NCBI GenBank assembly: GCA_027729635.1
Contig: JAQCEM010000050.1
Coordinates: forward strand, 1-11,524
DNA: 11,524 bases
Direction: 5' to 3'
From: Casp-actino8 sp001510335
GTDB lineage: Bacteria > Actinomycetota > Acidimicrobiia > Acidimicrobiales > Ilumatobacteraceae
The stretch's first letter is position 1. Each line of letters starts with the position of its first letter. This document shows, piece after piece, positions 1 through 6,170 of this stretch. The position numbers and the translations under genes were made by a program. Under the pieces are notes generated by a model that had not been told where the DNA came from, did no database searches, and saw nothing but the letters and a program-made list of their open reading frames with translations.

Positions 1-727
1 GAATCTTCCAAGACCAATCTCACGACGAGACGTCTTTGACATCGTCGATCAGATTCGAACGACCAGTGACGCTGAAAGGGATCGTGTTGCTGAAAAGGCA
101 TTCGTCGCAATCATGGTGTGGGGATACGGAACGACAGGGTATGGCCCTCACAGAGTCAAAGAGATGCGAGCCTCCCGACAAGAGGGCCTAGGTTCGTACA
201 TGGTCAACATCACTGAGGCCGCCTCTGATGGCCCGGTTGAGGCCTATCGTTTCCTAGCGAACAACAAAGCTAAACAACTTGGCCCAAGCTACGGATCGAA
301 AGTCGCCTACTTCGCTACGCCAGGAGAAGTCTCTCCCGTCTTGGATTCGGAAGTAGCCCAATGGATTCAGCAGTACGAAGGTCGTGCTCATTTTCAACTG
401 ACCGAATGGTCAACCCTGCAATACGGAGATTTCCAGGCCTACTGCTCTCAACTGCTCGACGTAATACGACCGTTGGTAAGCGAGGCAGAACAGACGCTGG
501 GGCTAGTCGAATACTTGATGTTTACCGATCGGTTCGCTGGTTCGCTGCCGTCGTGGGCAAGAAGGATTTAGACCCTCGGCCTGACGGCACGATCAGCTGG
601 TTCGCATTAAGCGAGTGGCACGACAATGGCACGGACGTCACGGACGACGGAGGTAGCGCACAGACTTTCGTTCCAAAATCCGGATCAAGAGTATTTGTCA
701 AGTACCTCTTGAACGCCAACATCCGCA
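1..727. mobile_element. end of a probable integrated element (island) abutting a tRNA-Pro fragment
   Basis: No integrase is visible, so this call rests on the boundary and on composition. The stretch ends exactly at a 3' fragment of tRNA-Pro that has no 5' half, which is what site-specific integration into a tRNA gene leaves at one end of an element. Its only gene uses AGA or AGG for 5 of about 15 arginines. The large mutase gene at 8643-10607 uses CGN for every arginine I read. Positions 572-727 hold no gene I can support. They may contain integrase arm sites, but I see no clear repeats. The rest of the element, including any integrase and the reconstituted tRNA-Pro, would lie to the left of the window. 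Confidence 0.55.
2..571 (+). CDS. OGG-fold (HhH-type) DNA glycosylase-like protein, 5' end outside window
   Basis: The frame is open from position 2 with no stop, so the start is to the left; about 189 C-terminal residues are seen. The motif GPSYGSKVA resembles the helix-hairpin-helix motif of OGG1 (GVGTKVA), which carries the Schiff-base lysine. PVLDSEVAQWI follows 15 residues after that lysine and places an aspartate where the OGG family has its catalytic Asp. The lysine codon is at about 299-301 and the Asp codon at 344-346. An aromatic and Gly-rich segment, WGYGTTGYGPHR, precedes them, as in actinobacterial proteins annotated as 8-oxoguanine DNA glycosylase OGG fold. The expected activity would be excision of damaged or modified bases, with possible lyase activity; substrate unknown. 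Arg codon use (AGA and AGG common) differs from the rest of the window and it lies on the island side of the tRNA-Pro fragment, so it is probably acquired. Family assignment is from memory of motifs. Confidence 0.6.
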   Translation, partial: NLPRPISRRDVFDIVDQIRTTSDAERDRVAEKAFVAIMVWGYGTTGYGPHRVKEMRASRQEGLGSYMVNITEAASDGPVEAYRFLANNKAKQLGPSYGSKVAYFATPGEVSPVLDSEVAQWIQQYEGRAHFQLTEWSTLQYGDFQAYCSQLLDVIRPLVSEAEQTLGLVEYLMFTDRFAGSLPSWARRI

Positions 728-772
728 TTCGGGACGTGGAGGCCGGAGGTTCAAATCCTCTCACCCCGACCA
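728..772 (+). pseudogene. 3' fragment of tRNA-Pro(CGG): probable attachment site
   Basis: The 3' side of a tRNA reads through cleanly. The anticodon loop is 728-734 (TTCGGGA, anticodon CGG at 730-732) and the 3' anticodon stem 735-739. A 5-nt variable loop spans 740-744. The T stem is 745-749 and 757-761 around the loop TTCAAAT (750-756). The acceptor strand CACCCCG is at 762-768, with discriminator A at 769 and encoded CCA at 770-772. The matching 5' acceptor CGGGGTG and a D-arm are absent upstream. The five bases before the loop (723-727) pair poorly with the 3' anticodon stem: there is an A.C mismatch next to the loop and a G.T pair. Homology therefore seems to begin at the anticodon loop, a common crossover site for tyrosine integrases. 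The fragment cannot make a tRNA by itself. Confidence 0.8.
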
Positions 773-775
773 GCA

Positions 776-803
776 CACATCCCCCGCTTCGGCGGGGGAT
801 GTG
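776..803 (+). terminator. intrinsic terminator hairpin of the tRNA-Pro locus
   Basis: A perfect 12-bp stem (776-787 with 792-803), including the GC-rich run CCCCCGC, closes a cUUCGg tetraloop at 788-791. It begins 3 nt after the tRNA CCA end. No long T tract follows (next bases CCATTTA), which is common in high-GC Gram-positives. Because it lies on the chromosomal side of the fragment, it is probably the original terminator of the intact tRNA-Pro gene. Confidence 0.75.
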
Positions 804-838
804 CCATTTACCGGCCAATTTCGCTCTACGGTGAACCC

Positions 839-1117
839 GTGGATATTGCGCAACTTCAAGATGTCATCGAACGTACCTACGGCGATCGCGATCGTGCTCG
901 CGGTGTGCCCTCAACTGTGGCCTGGTTAGCCGAAGAAATCGGTGAATTAGCTCAGGCCGTGCGCAAAGGAACCAAAGCTCAACAAGAACATGAATTCAGC
1001 GATGTGTTGGCCTGGGTCGCAACGCTTGCCAATCAAATGGGCGTCGACCTATCTGCGTGTGTTGAGCGTTATGCCAACGGATGTCCGCGCTGCGCAGCTC
1101 TCCCCTGTGCTTGCTAA
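839..1117 (+). CDS. MazG-like nucleotide pyrophosphohydrolase
   Basis: A small all-alpha NTP pyrophosphohydrolase of 92 residues. The metal-binding motif EExxE is at residues 32-36 (EEIGE), and the second ExxD motif is at 52-55 within EFSDVLAW. The family hydrolyses nucleoside triphosphates to monophosphate and PPi, often as house cleaning; the substrate here cannot be told. The C-terminus is cysteine-rich, with CPRC at 82-85 and a final CAC, suggesting a small metal-binding tail. I recall similar tails in actinobacterial homologues. The start is GTG. No Shine-Dalgarno precedes it, and a -10-like TACGGT lies only 7-12 nt upstream, so a leaderless transcript is plausible. The gene converges on asd with a 7-nt gap. 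Confidence 0.8.
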   Translation: MDIAQLQDVIERTYGDRDRARGVPSTVAWLAEEIGELAQAVRKGTKAQQEHEFSDVLAWVATLANQMGVDLSACVERYANGCPRCAALPCAC

Positions 1118-1124
1118 CTGATCT

Positions 1125-2144
1125 TTAAAGAAACAGTTCGGCGATCTGTACTGCGTTTAACGCAGCACCCTTGCGTAAGTTGTCGTTGCTCACAAACAAC
1201 ACCAAACCACGACCGTCTTCAAGCGACAAGTCTTGGCGAATACGACCGACAAAACTCGGGTCTTTGCCAGCCGCTTCAAGTGGTGTCGGCACATCGGTGA
1301 ACACAACACCGGGTGCTGACGACAGCAACTCTTTGGCACGAGCCACCGAAATCGGTCGATCAAATTCGCAGTTGATACTCAACGAGTGACCGGTATACAC
1401 CGGAACACGCACACACGTACCCGAAACTCGCAAGTTCGGAATCGCCAAAATCTTGCGACTTTCATTGCGTAATTTTTGTTCTTCGTCAGTCTCAAATGAA
1501 TCGTCATCGGTGTACTTACCAGCGAATGGCAACACGTTGAACGCGATCGGCTTCGTGAACTTGGTTGGTGCCGGATAGATAACCGCTTCCCCGTCGTACG
1601 TAAGTTCACGGGCATTGTCAGCAACTTCACGCGACTGCTTATCAAGTTCGTCGACGCCAGCAAGACCGCCGCCCGACACTGCTTGATAGGTGCTCACGAT
1701 TAAACGATTGAGGCCGGCTTCGGCGTGCAACACTTTCAACACGGGCATCGCAGCCATCGTGGTGCAGTTGGGGTTCGCAATGATTCCCTTTGGTGCATTG
1801 CGAATTTCTTCAGGGTTCACTTCGCTCACGACAAGCGGAACTTCGGGGTCCATACGCCAAGCCGACGAGTTGTCGATCACAATCACGCCAGCCGCAGCAA
1901 AGCGCGGGGCGAGTTCACGAGACGATGTTGCACCAGATGAAAACAGTGCGATGTCTAAACCACTCGGGTCGGCAGTTGCCGCATCTTCAACGGTGATTTC
2001 GCCGCCCTTCCACGGAAGCGTTGTTCCGGCCGAACGGGCCGAAGCGAAAAAACGAATCTCATCAATCGGAAAATTGCGCTCGGCCAACAAGGTGCGCATG
2101 ACGCTTCCTACTTGGCCGGTTGCTCCTACTACTCCAATACGCAT
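1125..2144 (-). CDS. asd: aspartate-semialdehyde dehydrogenase
   Basis: Reduces 4-phospho-L-aspartate to L-aspartate 4-semialdehyde with NADPH. This is the second step of the aspartate pathway to lysine/diaminopimelate, threonine and methionine. The 339-residue protein starts with the NADP-binding loop GATGQVG (residues 7-13). The nucleophile is Cys127 in NPNCTTM, Gln154 lies in YQAVSG, and the acid/base His253 is in GHSLS. It ends with GAALNAVQIAEL and closely resembles the actinobacterial Asd I remember from mycobacteria. I chose ATG 2144 because the family starts at MRIGVVGATGQVG. The frame stays open upstream, and a GTG at 2169-2171 overlaps the methyltransferase stop as GTGA, giving an alternative coupled start nine codons earlier. 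Last gene of the lysC operon, 23 nt after the methyltransferase. Confidence 0.95.
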   Translation of the reverse strand: MRIGVVGATGQVGSVMRTLLAERNFPIDEIRFFASARSAGTTLPWKGGEITVEDAATADPSGLDIALFSSGATSSRELAPRFAAAGVIVIDNSSAWRMDPEVPLVVSEVNPEEIRNAPKGIIANPNCTTMAAMPVLKVLHAEAGLNRLIVSTYQAVSGGGLAGVDELDKQSREVADNARELTYDGEAVIYPAPTKFTKPIAFNVLPFAGKYTDDDSFETDEEQKLRNESRKILAIPNLRVSGTCVRVPVYTGHSLSINCEFDRPISVARAKELLSSAPGVVFTDVPTPLEAAGKDPSFVGRIRQDLSLEDGRGLVLFVSNDNLRKGAALNAVQIAELFL

Positions 2145-2167
2145 AGTGCGCAAGGCTAACGGAAAGG

Positions 2168-3013
2168 TCACGCCGCCCGACGGGCAATTAACCACCAGTG
2201 ACTGCCATGCACGCCAATAAAGGTGCACTGCGGAATTCCTTCAACTCCACCGATGCGACGGCGATGACTAAACCACAGCGTGGGGTTCAATAAATCAATG
2301 TTCTTTTTCTCGAGATGCTCAAGCACCACTTTGGGAGCCAAGCGATTGGCTTGCCAACCGAGACGCGTTAACCAGCGTTGCCGAGCCAACCATGCGCCGA
2401 TGGTGGGCACGCGCCAGGGGGCTCGCGTGATGACTCCGGCAGGGAACAACAACAAGTCGGCGGCAACCCATGTGCGGTAGTTCAACACCACGTATCCGCC
2501 CGGCTTCACGACACGCAGAGCTTCTTCAGTTAAGGCCAATGCGTCAGCACTTTCGCAATGTTGCAAGGTGATGTAACTGAACACCATGTCGGCTGACGCG
2601 TCGGGAAGGGCCAAGGTTTTGCCGTCGGCAACATGTGAAGTCGACAAACGTTCAGGGACACCAAACTTGCCGACAATCTCGCGACAACGTTCAAGAAAGG
2701 CTGCATCAAGATCACACGCCACAACTGACTTGAATCGCTGAGTGAAACCCGCAGTCATGCGACCAATGCCAGCACCGATTTCAACTAATGATCGCTGCGC
2801 ATTGTCTTCGGGCACAAAACCGAAATACTGCAAATAGGCGCCAACTTCTTGCTCGCCCGAATTCACAAATTCAGCAAGCGTCAGTTGCCGGCCGGTTTCG
2901 TTGTTAAAAAACCAGCCAGTGTCGCGGACAACACTGTCGCCATCACCTTGTGTTTCAGATGCACGACCAGCCACATTCCACGGCACATGTTGACGACGAC
3001 GAGCGCGAGACAC
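2168..3013 (-). CDS. class I SAM-dependent methyltransferase between lysC and asd
   Basis: A 281-residue Rossmann-fold methyltransferase. Motif I VEIGAGIGRMT is at residues 77-87 and binds SAM. The acidic end of beta-2 is CDLD at 100-103, DMVFSYITLQH at 142-152 corresponds to beta-4, and VVKPGGYVVLNYR is at 168-180. Methyltransf_11/25-type proteins share this layout. The N-terminal 70 residues and the basic, Trp-rich C-terminal third (about 190-281) are not recognised and probably set the substrate, which I cannot name. It starts 3 nt after the lysC stop and ends 23 nt before asd, so it is almost certainly co-transcribed and translationally coupled with lysC. No signal peptide or clear membrane segment is seen. 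The class call is firm; the function is open. Confidence 0.88.
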   Translation of the reverse strand: MSRARRRQHVPWNVAGRASETQGDGDSVVRDTGWFFNNETGRQLTLAEFVNSGEQEVGAYLQYFGFVPEDNAQRSLVEIGAGIGRMTAGFTQRFKSVVACDLDAAFLERCREIVGKFGVPERLSTSHVADGKTLALPDASADMVFSYITLQHCESADALALTEEALRVVKPGGYVVLNYRTWVAADLLLFPAGVITRAPWRVPTIGAWLARQRWLTRLGWQANRLAPKVVLEHLEKKNIDLLNPTLWFSHRRRIGGVEGIPQCTFIGVHGSHWWLIARRAA

Positions 3014-3016
3014 GAA

Positions 3017-4267
3017 TTATTTCCGCTCGGGCAACGGAGCGGTGTATGACTGGCCGCTGTCGAGACCAAAGGCAGTGTGCAATGAACGGGCAGCCTTTTC
3101 AAGATCGGCCGCAGCAATCACAACCGAAATACGAATGGTTGACGTTGAGATCATTTCAATGTTCACATCGTTGTCGGCAAGTGTGCGAAACATCTTGGCG
3201 GCAATGCCAGGACTTGTTTTCATACCCGCACCGACCAATGAAATCTTGGCAATTGAATCGTCTTGCGCAATGCCAGCGGCACCAATTTCTTGAGCCACTG
3301 ATTCAACGATTCCTTGAGCGACTTTCATGTCGGCTTTAGGCACGGTGAAACTAATGTCGGTATTGCCGTCAGTTGACGTGTTCTGCACGATCATGTCGAC
3401 ATTCACATTTGACTCGGCAAGTTGTTCAAACAGCGATGCTGAGATGCCGGGACGATCGGGCACCTTACGTACAGTGACTTTGGCTTCGCTGACATCGGTG
3501 ACAACACCAGAGATAATGGGATCTTCCATCAAAGGCTCCTGACTAGTGACCCAAGTGCCAGGTTCCCAGGTGAAACTGGAACGCACTTGAATCGGGACAT
3601 TGTGATTACGAGCAAATTCAACTGAACGCAGTGCAAGTACCTTGCTACCAGCGCCAGCCATTTCGAGCATTTCATCAAAGTTGATGTGTTGCAGTTTGCG
3701 AGCCTGCGGAACAATGCGCGGGTCAGCACTAAACACGCCCGTGACATCGGTGTAAATCTCGCAACTGTCGGCGTCAAGCGCCGCTGCAAGAGCAACTGCT
3801 GTGGTATCTGATCCACCACGACCAAGAGTGGTGATTTCTTTGTCGGTGCTCACACCTTGAAAGCCGGCGACAACACACACTTTGCCTTGGGCCAGTGCCT
3901 CACGCACACGATCGCCCTTCACTTCAAGAATCTTGGCCTTGGTGTGCACGGTGTCAGTAATGATGCCGACTTGACTGCCCGTGAAACTGATGGCGTCAAT
4001 ACCAACACCAGCGAGGGCCATACATACAAGAGTCATCGAGATGCGCTCGCCTGTTGTGAGCAGCATGTCAAGTTCGCGATCGGGCTGGACAGATGAAACA
4101 TCGTTAGCGAGCTTGATTAAGTTGTCGGTCGACTTACCCATGGCCGACACCACGACCACAACATCATTGCCATGACGCTTGGTGAAGGCCACATGTTCGG
4201 CCACGGCACGGATACGTTCAGGGTCGGCTACCGAAGTGCCTCCGTATTTTTGGACAATCAGTGCCAC
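3017..4267 (-). CDS. lysC: aspartate kinase, alpha subunit (with internal beta start)
   Basis: Phosphorylates L-aspartate with ATP, the committed and usually feedback-controlled step of the aspartate pathway. The 416-residue protein has the N-terminal kinase motif KYGGTSV (7-13) and TTGERIS at 71-77. GRGGSDTTA at 149-157 is the nucleotide/substrate loop, and ADPR is at 181-184. Two C-terminal ACT domains follow, from about 262-330 and 341-410. The segment GNTDISFT (301-308) aligns with the region where Corynebacterium glutamicum feedback-resistance mutations fall, and looks wild-type in character. The start is GTG. An AAAGAGG stretch lies about 15 nt upstream, rather far for a Shine-Dalgarno. 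It is the first gene of lysC-methyltransferase-asd and diverges from the PPIase gene across 107 nt. Confidence 0.95.
   Translation of the reverse strand: MALIVQKYGGTSVADPERIRAVAEHVAFTKRHGNDVVVVVSAMGKSTDNLIKLANDVSSVQPDRELDMLLTTGERISMTLVCMALAGVGIDAISFTGSQVGIITDTVHTKAKILEVKGDRVREALAQGKVCVVAGFQGVSTDKEITTLGRGGSDTTAVALAAALDADSCEIYTDVTGVFSADPRIVPQARKLQHINFDEMLEMAGAGSKVLALRSVEFARNHNVPIQVRSSFTWEPGTWVTSQEPLMEDPIISGVVTDVSEAKVTVRKVPDRPGISASLFEQLAESNVNVDMIVQNTSTDGNTDISFTVPKADMKVAQGIVESVAQEIGAAGIAQDDSIAKISLVGAGMKTSPGIAAKMFRTLADNDVNIEMISTSTIRISVVIAAADLEKAARSLHTAFGLDSGQSYTAPLPERK
3527..3540 (-). promoter_or_regulatory. internal Shine-Dalgarno and ATG for LysC beta subunit
   Basis: Inside lysC, on the coding strand, AGGAG (plus-strand 3536-3540) sits 6 nt before ATG (3527-3529), which encodes Met247. 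Initiation here would make a 170-residue protein (3017-3529) of the two ACT domains only, the regulatory beta subunit. C. glutamicum and Bacillus make such alpha2beta2 aspartokinases from an in-frame internal start at the equivalent place. Unlike the main GTG start, this one has an ideally spaced ribosome binding site. Confidence 0.7.
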
Positions 4268-4374
4268 AAGGGTGTCAGGCTACCTCTTTACAGCGCTGAG
4301 ATCAGGTTGTTTACCTAACCGTCACCATTCCTGACCTGCAGGGCAGGCCTCTGCCCCGTTAGCCTTCCCCAACT
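4268..4374. promoter_or_regulatory. divergent promoter region, lysC (-) and PPIase (+)
   Basis: This 107-nt gap must hold the promoters of both genes. It contains a 6-bp hairpin (4341-4346 with 4351-4356, loop GCCT) that overlaps the palindrome CCTGCAGG at 4335-4342. A -10-like TAGCCT at 4360-4365 lies 10 nt before the PPIase ATG, with no Shine-Dalgarno, so that gene may be leaderless. I see no lysine riboswitch; the leader is too short for one. Confidence 0.45.
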
Positions 4375-5241
4375 ATGGGAACAGCAAAACGTGAACGTAA
4401 GAAAATGAACCGCGAGATGGGCAGGCAGGCTCACGAGACCGCTGCTAAGCGCCAGAAAACCACCAAGACGACGATCCGCATTGTCGGAGCCATCGTCATC
4501 ATCTTGGCCTTGTTCTTCGGCATCGCATTTTTGACCGACGATGATGAGAAGTCAACCGACACCGCCGCTCCAGTGTCGACTGCAGTGGACGCATATGCAA
4601 GCACCACAGTTGCTGGCAACGCGACGAACACAGTGCCAGGCGACACCACCACACCTTCAGATTTCGTGTACGGAACCACTGAGTGCCCGCCAGTCGAAGG
4701 CACTGCCACACAAACCCAAGAGTTCGGTGATTCATTTGCACTATGTATCGACCCTGCCAAGACCTACACCGCAGTCGTGACAACCAACATGGGCACGTAC
4801 TCGGCAGTGCTCGACGCAGCCAAGGCTCCTGGCGCCGTCAATAACTTTGTGAGCCTTGCTCGCAACAAGTACTTCAATGGCACCACGTGTCACCGCGCCA
4901 TCCCTGGCTTCATGATTCAGTGTGGTGACCCCACTGCAACTGGTTCAGGTGGACCTGGTTACAAGTTTGCTGATGAACTGCCAGCCACTGGCGAATACAA
5001 GATTGGCTCACTGGCCATGGCTAACTCGGGTGCAAATACCAACGGCAGTCAGTTCTTTGTGATCAGTGGCGATCAGGGTGTTTCATTGCCGCCGAATTAC
5101 ACCTTGTTCGGTCAGGTCACTGAGGGTCTTGACACCACCGTTGTTGCACTTGATGCTGCTGGCAATGATGATCCTTCATCAAATGGTGTTCCGCCGCTCA
5201 CAGAGATCACAATTGAATCAATCACCGTTACCGAGAGCTGA
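4375..5241 (+). CDS. membrane-anchored cyclophilin-type peptidyl-prolyl cis-trans isomerase
   Basis: Catalyses cis-trans isomerisation of prolyl bonds, here probably outside the membrane to help exported proteins fold. The 288-residue protein has a basic N-terminus (1-32), one hydrophobic segment (about 33-53) and a Thr/Ser/Ala-rich linker to about residue 100. A cyclophilin domain follows from about 131 to 285. CHRAIPGFMIQCGD (172-185) carries the catalytic Arg174, with Phe179 and Gln182. ANTNGSQFFV (220-229) and YTLFGQV (242-248) are the other family blocks. The usual active-site Trp position is not Trp in this bacterial type. Four cysteines (104, 124, 172, 183) could form disulfides. The basic head before the membrane segment predicts an N-in, C-out anchor. 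Positional homologues in actinobacteria have this architecture. Starts at ATG. Confidence 0.9.
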   Translation: MGTAKRERKKMNREMGRQAHETAAKRQKTTKTTIRIVGAIVIILALFFGIAFLTDDDEKSTDTAAPVSTAVDAYASTTVAGNATNTVPGDTTTPSDFVYGTTECPPVEGTATQTQEFGDSFALCIDPAKTYTAVVTTNMGTYSAVLDAAKAPGAVNNFVSLARNKYFNGTTCHRAIPGFMIQCGDPTATGSGGPGYKFADELPATGEYKIGSLAMANSGANTNGSQFFVISGDQGVSLPPNYTLFGQVTEGLDTTVVALDAAGNDDPSSNGVPPLTEITIESITVTES

Positions 5242-5278
5242 ATAAGCACTTCTTCTTGGTACTGAATTCTAGATACCA

Positions 5279-5355
5279 AAAATCCCCCCGAGTTTCTGGT
5301 GAGGATTCTTCTTCATTATGAAGAATTATCCTCACCAGTTTCCCAGGGGGATTTT
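5279..5355. terminator. 77-nt inverted repeat, probable bidirectional terminator
   Basis: Arms 5279-5316 and 5318-5355 are 38 nt each about a one-base centre, with 31 of 38 positions pairing by my count. The paired blocks are 10 bp (AAAATCCCCC with its complement), 10 bp (CTGGTGAGGA) and 8 bp next to the centre (TTCTTCAT), separated by small internal loops. The outer ends are A-rich on the left and TTTT on the right, so each strand reads as a stem followed by T. It lies between the convergent PPIase and S51-like genes. An additional small repeat, TTGGTA/TACCAA (5256-5261 and 5274-5279), precedes it. The arms are longer than a typical terminator, so a degenerate MITE or other palindromic repeat is possible. 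Confidence 0.65.
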
Positions 5356-5475
5356 GTTGTAACTACTGCGTTATTTAGCTGAAGTAGCCCGCTGCGTCCA
5401 CCTTGAGTCCAATTGGCGATCACTATTTCCCAGGTGCATGGATCTTTGATCCGGACTTTACGCCCGCGTCCCCTG

Positions 5476-5511
5476 ACGAATGATCAATGAGCCCAACGAA
5501 TCATCAATGAG
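5476..5511. repeat. tandem 20-bp near-repeat overlapping the S51-like stop codon
   Basis: Two 16-nt copies (5476-5491 and 5496-5511) differ at one base and are spaced 20 nt apart. The right copy contains the last codons and TGA stop of the minus-strand S51-like gene, so the repeat looks like a small local duplication of the gene's 3' end. The rest of 5356-5475 shows only a short GGATC-TTT-GATCC hairpin (5440-5452) and no gene. Confidence 0.6.
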
Positions 5512-6130
5512 GTAGCTCACCGAATTTTTCGTTAGGACCAACTTCTTCCCATTCGTGTCCGCGTCGAATCAGAGCAGATGACGACGGCAAGAACACCAAC
5601 GGCACATTGGCCAGTTTTTTTGCTCGGGCATGACGATCAACGGTGACCGTTTCAGATTGGGCAACTATCGCCATTCCAGTCAACAGTCCGAGACCAAGCG
5701 CAAGTGCGCCACCGCGCGGGTCAATCATCGGATCACAAAAGGCCGAGGCTGAAGCACCGACGCCAACAACCAAGCCGCCTTCTTTCAATACGTGTTGCAC
5801 TGCTTCCCACACCGCAGTTTCCTTCAGAACACTGCGCATGTGAATGGGGTTATCGCCGACAAACCACACAGCATCGGCCTTGCGAACGATTTTGATGGCG
5901 TCTTTGTCTTCTGCCTCGTTACGACGCATCACCATCAAGGCTTCAACTTCAACACCCAATCGTGCAGCCCAGGCATTGGCAGCACTCACCAACACCTCTG
6001 GCTGCTCAAATGCATCGGCGGTCGGCAAAACGACAACTTTCTTCGCTTTCACTTCTTTCAACAAGCGCGCGTCGAGTTCGTCGTGAAGGCTAAATGCGCC
6101 TCCACCTTGCAGTGCAATAATTCCGGTCAT
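5504..6130 (-). CDS. short cyanophycinase/peptidase S51-like protein (class I glutamine amidotransferase fold)
   Basis: A 208-residue protein of the flavodoxin-like S51 / type 1 glutamine amidotransferase-like fold. It opens with MTGIIALQGGGAF, equivalent to the family's opening strand and GGG. VVVLPTADA is at 32-40. VGDNPIHMRSVL (91-102) matches the GGNQ region. GASASA at 125-130 places Ser127 at the nucleophile position of the usual GxSAGA. DPRGGALALGLGLL is at 137-150, and DRHARAKKL at 165-173 aligns with the conserved DxH. Known members are cyanophycinases, peptidase E and similar serine hydrolases. The protein is shorter than cyanophycinases (about 270 residues) and its nucleophile elbow has Ser129 instead of Gly, so activity is uncertain. 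No cyanophycin synthetase is nearby. It starts at ATG 40 nt after the tyrosine phosphatase and is probably co-transcribed with it. Confidence 0.7.
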   Translation of the reverse strand: MTGIIALQGGGAFSLHDELDARLLKEVKAKKVVVLPTADAFEQPEVLVSAANAWAARLGVEVEALMVMRRNEAEDKDAIKIVRKADAVWFVGDNPIHMRSVLKETAVWEAVQHVLKEGGLVVGVGASASAFCDPMIDPRGGALALGLGLLTGMAIVAQSETVTVDRHARAKKLANVPLVFLPSSSALIRRGHEWEEVGPNEKFGELPH

Positions 6131-6170
6131 GTCACGAGCGTACGCCGTAACGACGTCTCACTAGAGCGCT

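Noticed and set aside
690..772. A complete tRNA-Pro gene
   Set aside because: Neither the 5' acceptor CGGGGTG nor a D-arm is present in the 40 nt before the anticodon loop, and the anticodon stem has a mismatch. Only the 3' part is real.
522..818. Minus-strand ORF of 98 codons containing VGVRGFEPPAS
   Set aside because: That peptide is the well-known artefact of translating the antisense of a tRNA T-arm and acceptor. The ORF runs across the tRNA-Pro fragment and terminator and shows no protein family features.
361..834. Plus-strand ORF of 157 codons overlapping the OGG-like gene and the tRNA fragment
   Set aside because: It is out of frame with the supported glycosylase-like CDS and reads through the tRNA fragment and terminator hairpin; the peptide has no recognisable motif.
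4268..4374. Lysine riboswitch upstream of lysC
   Set aside because: The available leader is under 107 nt and shared with a divergent promoter; no extended conserved structure is visible.
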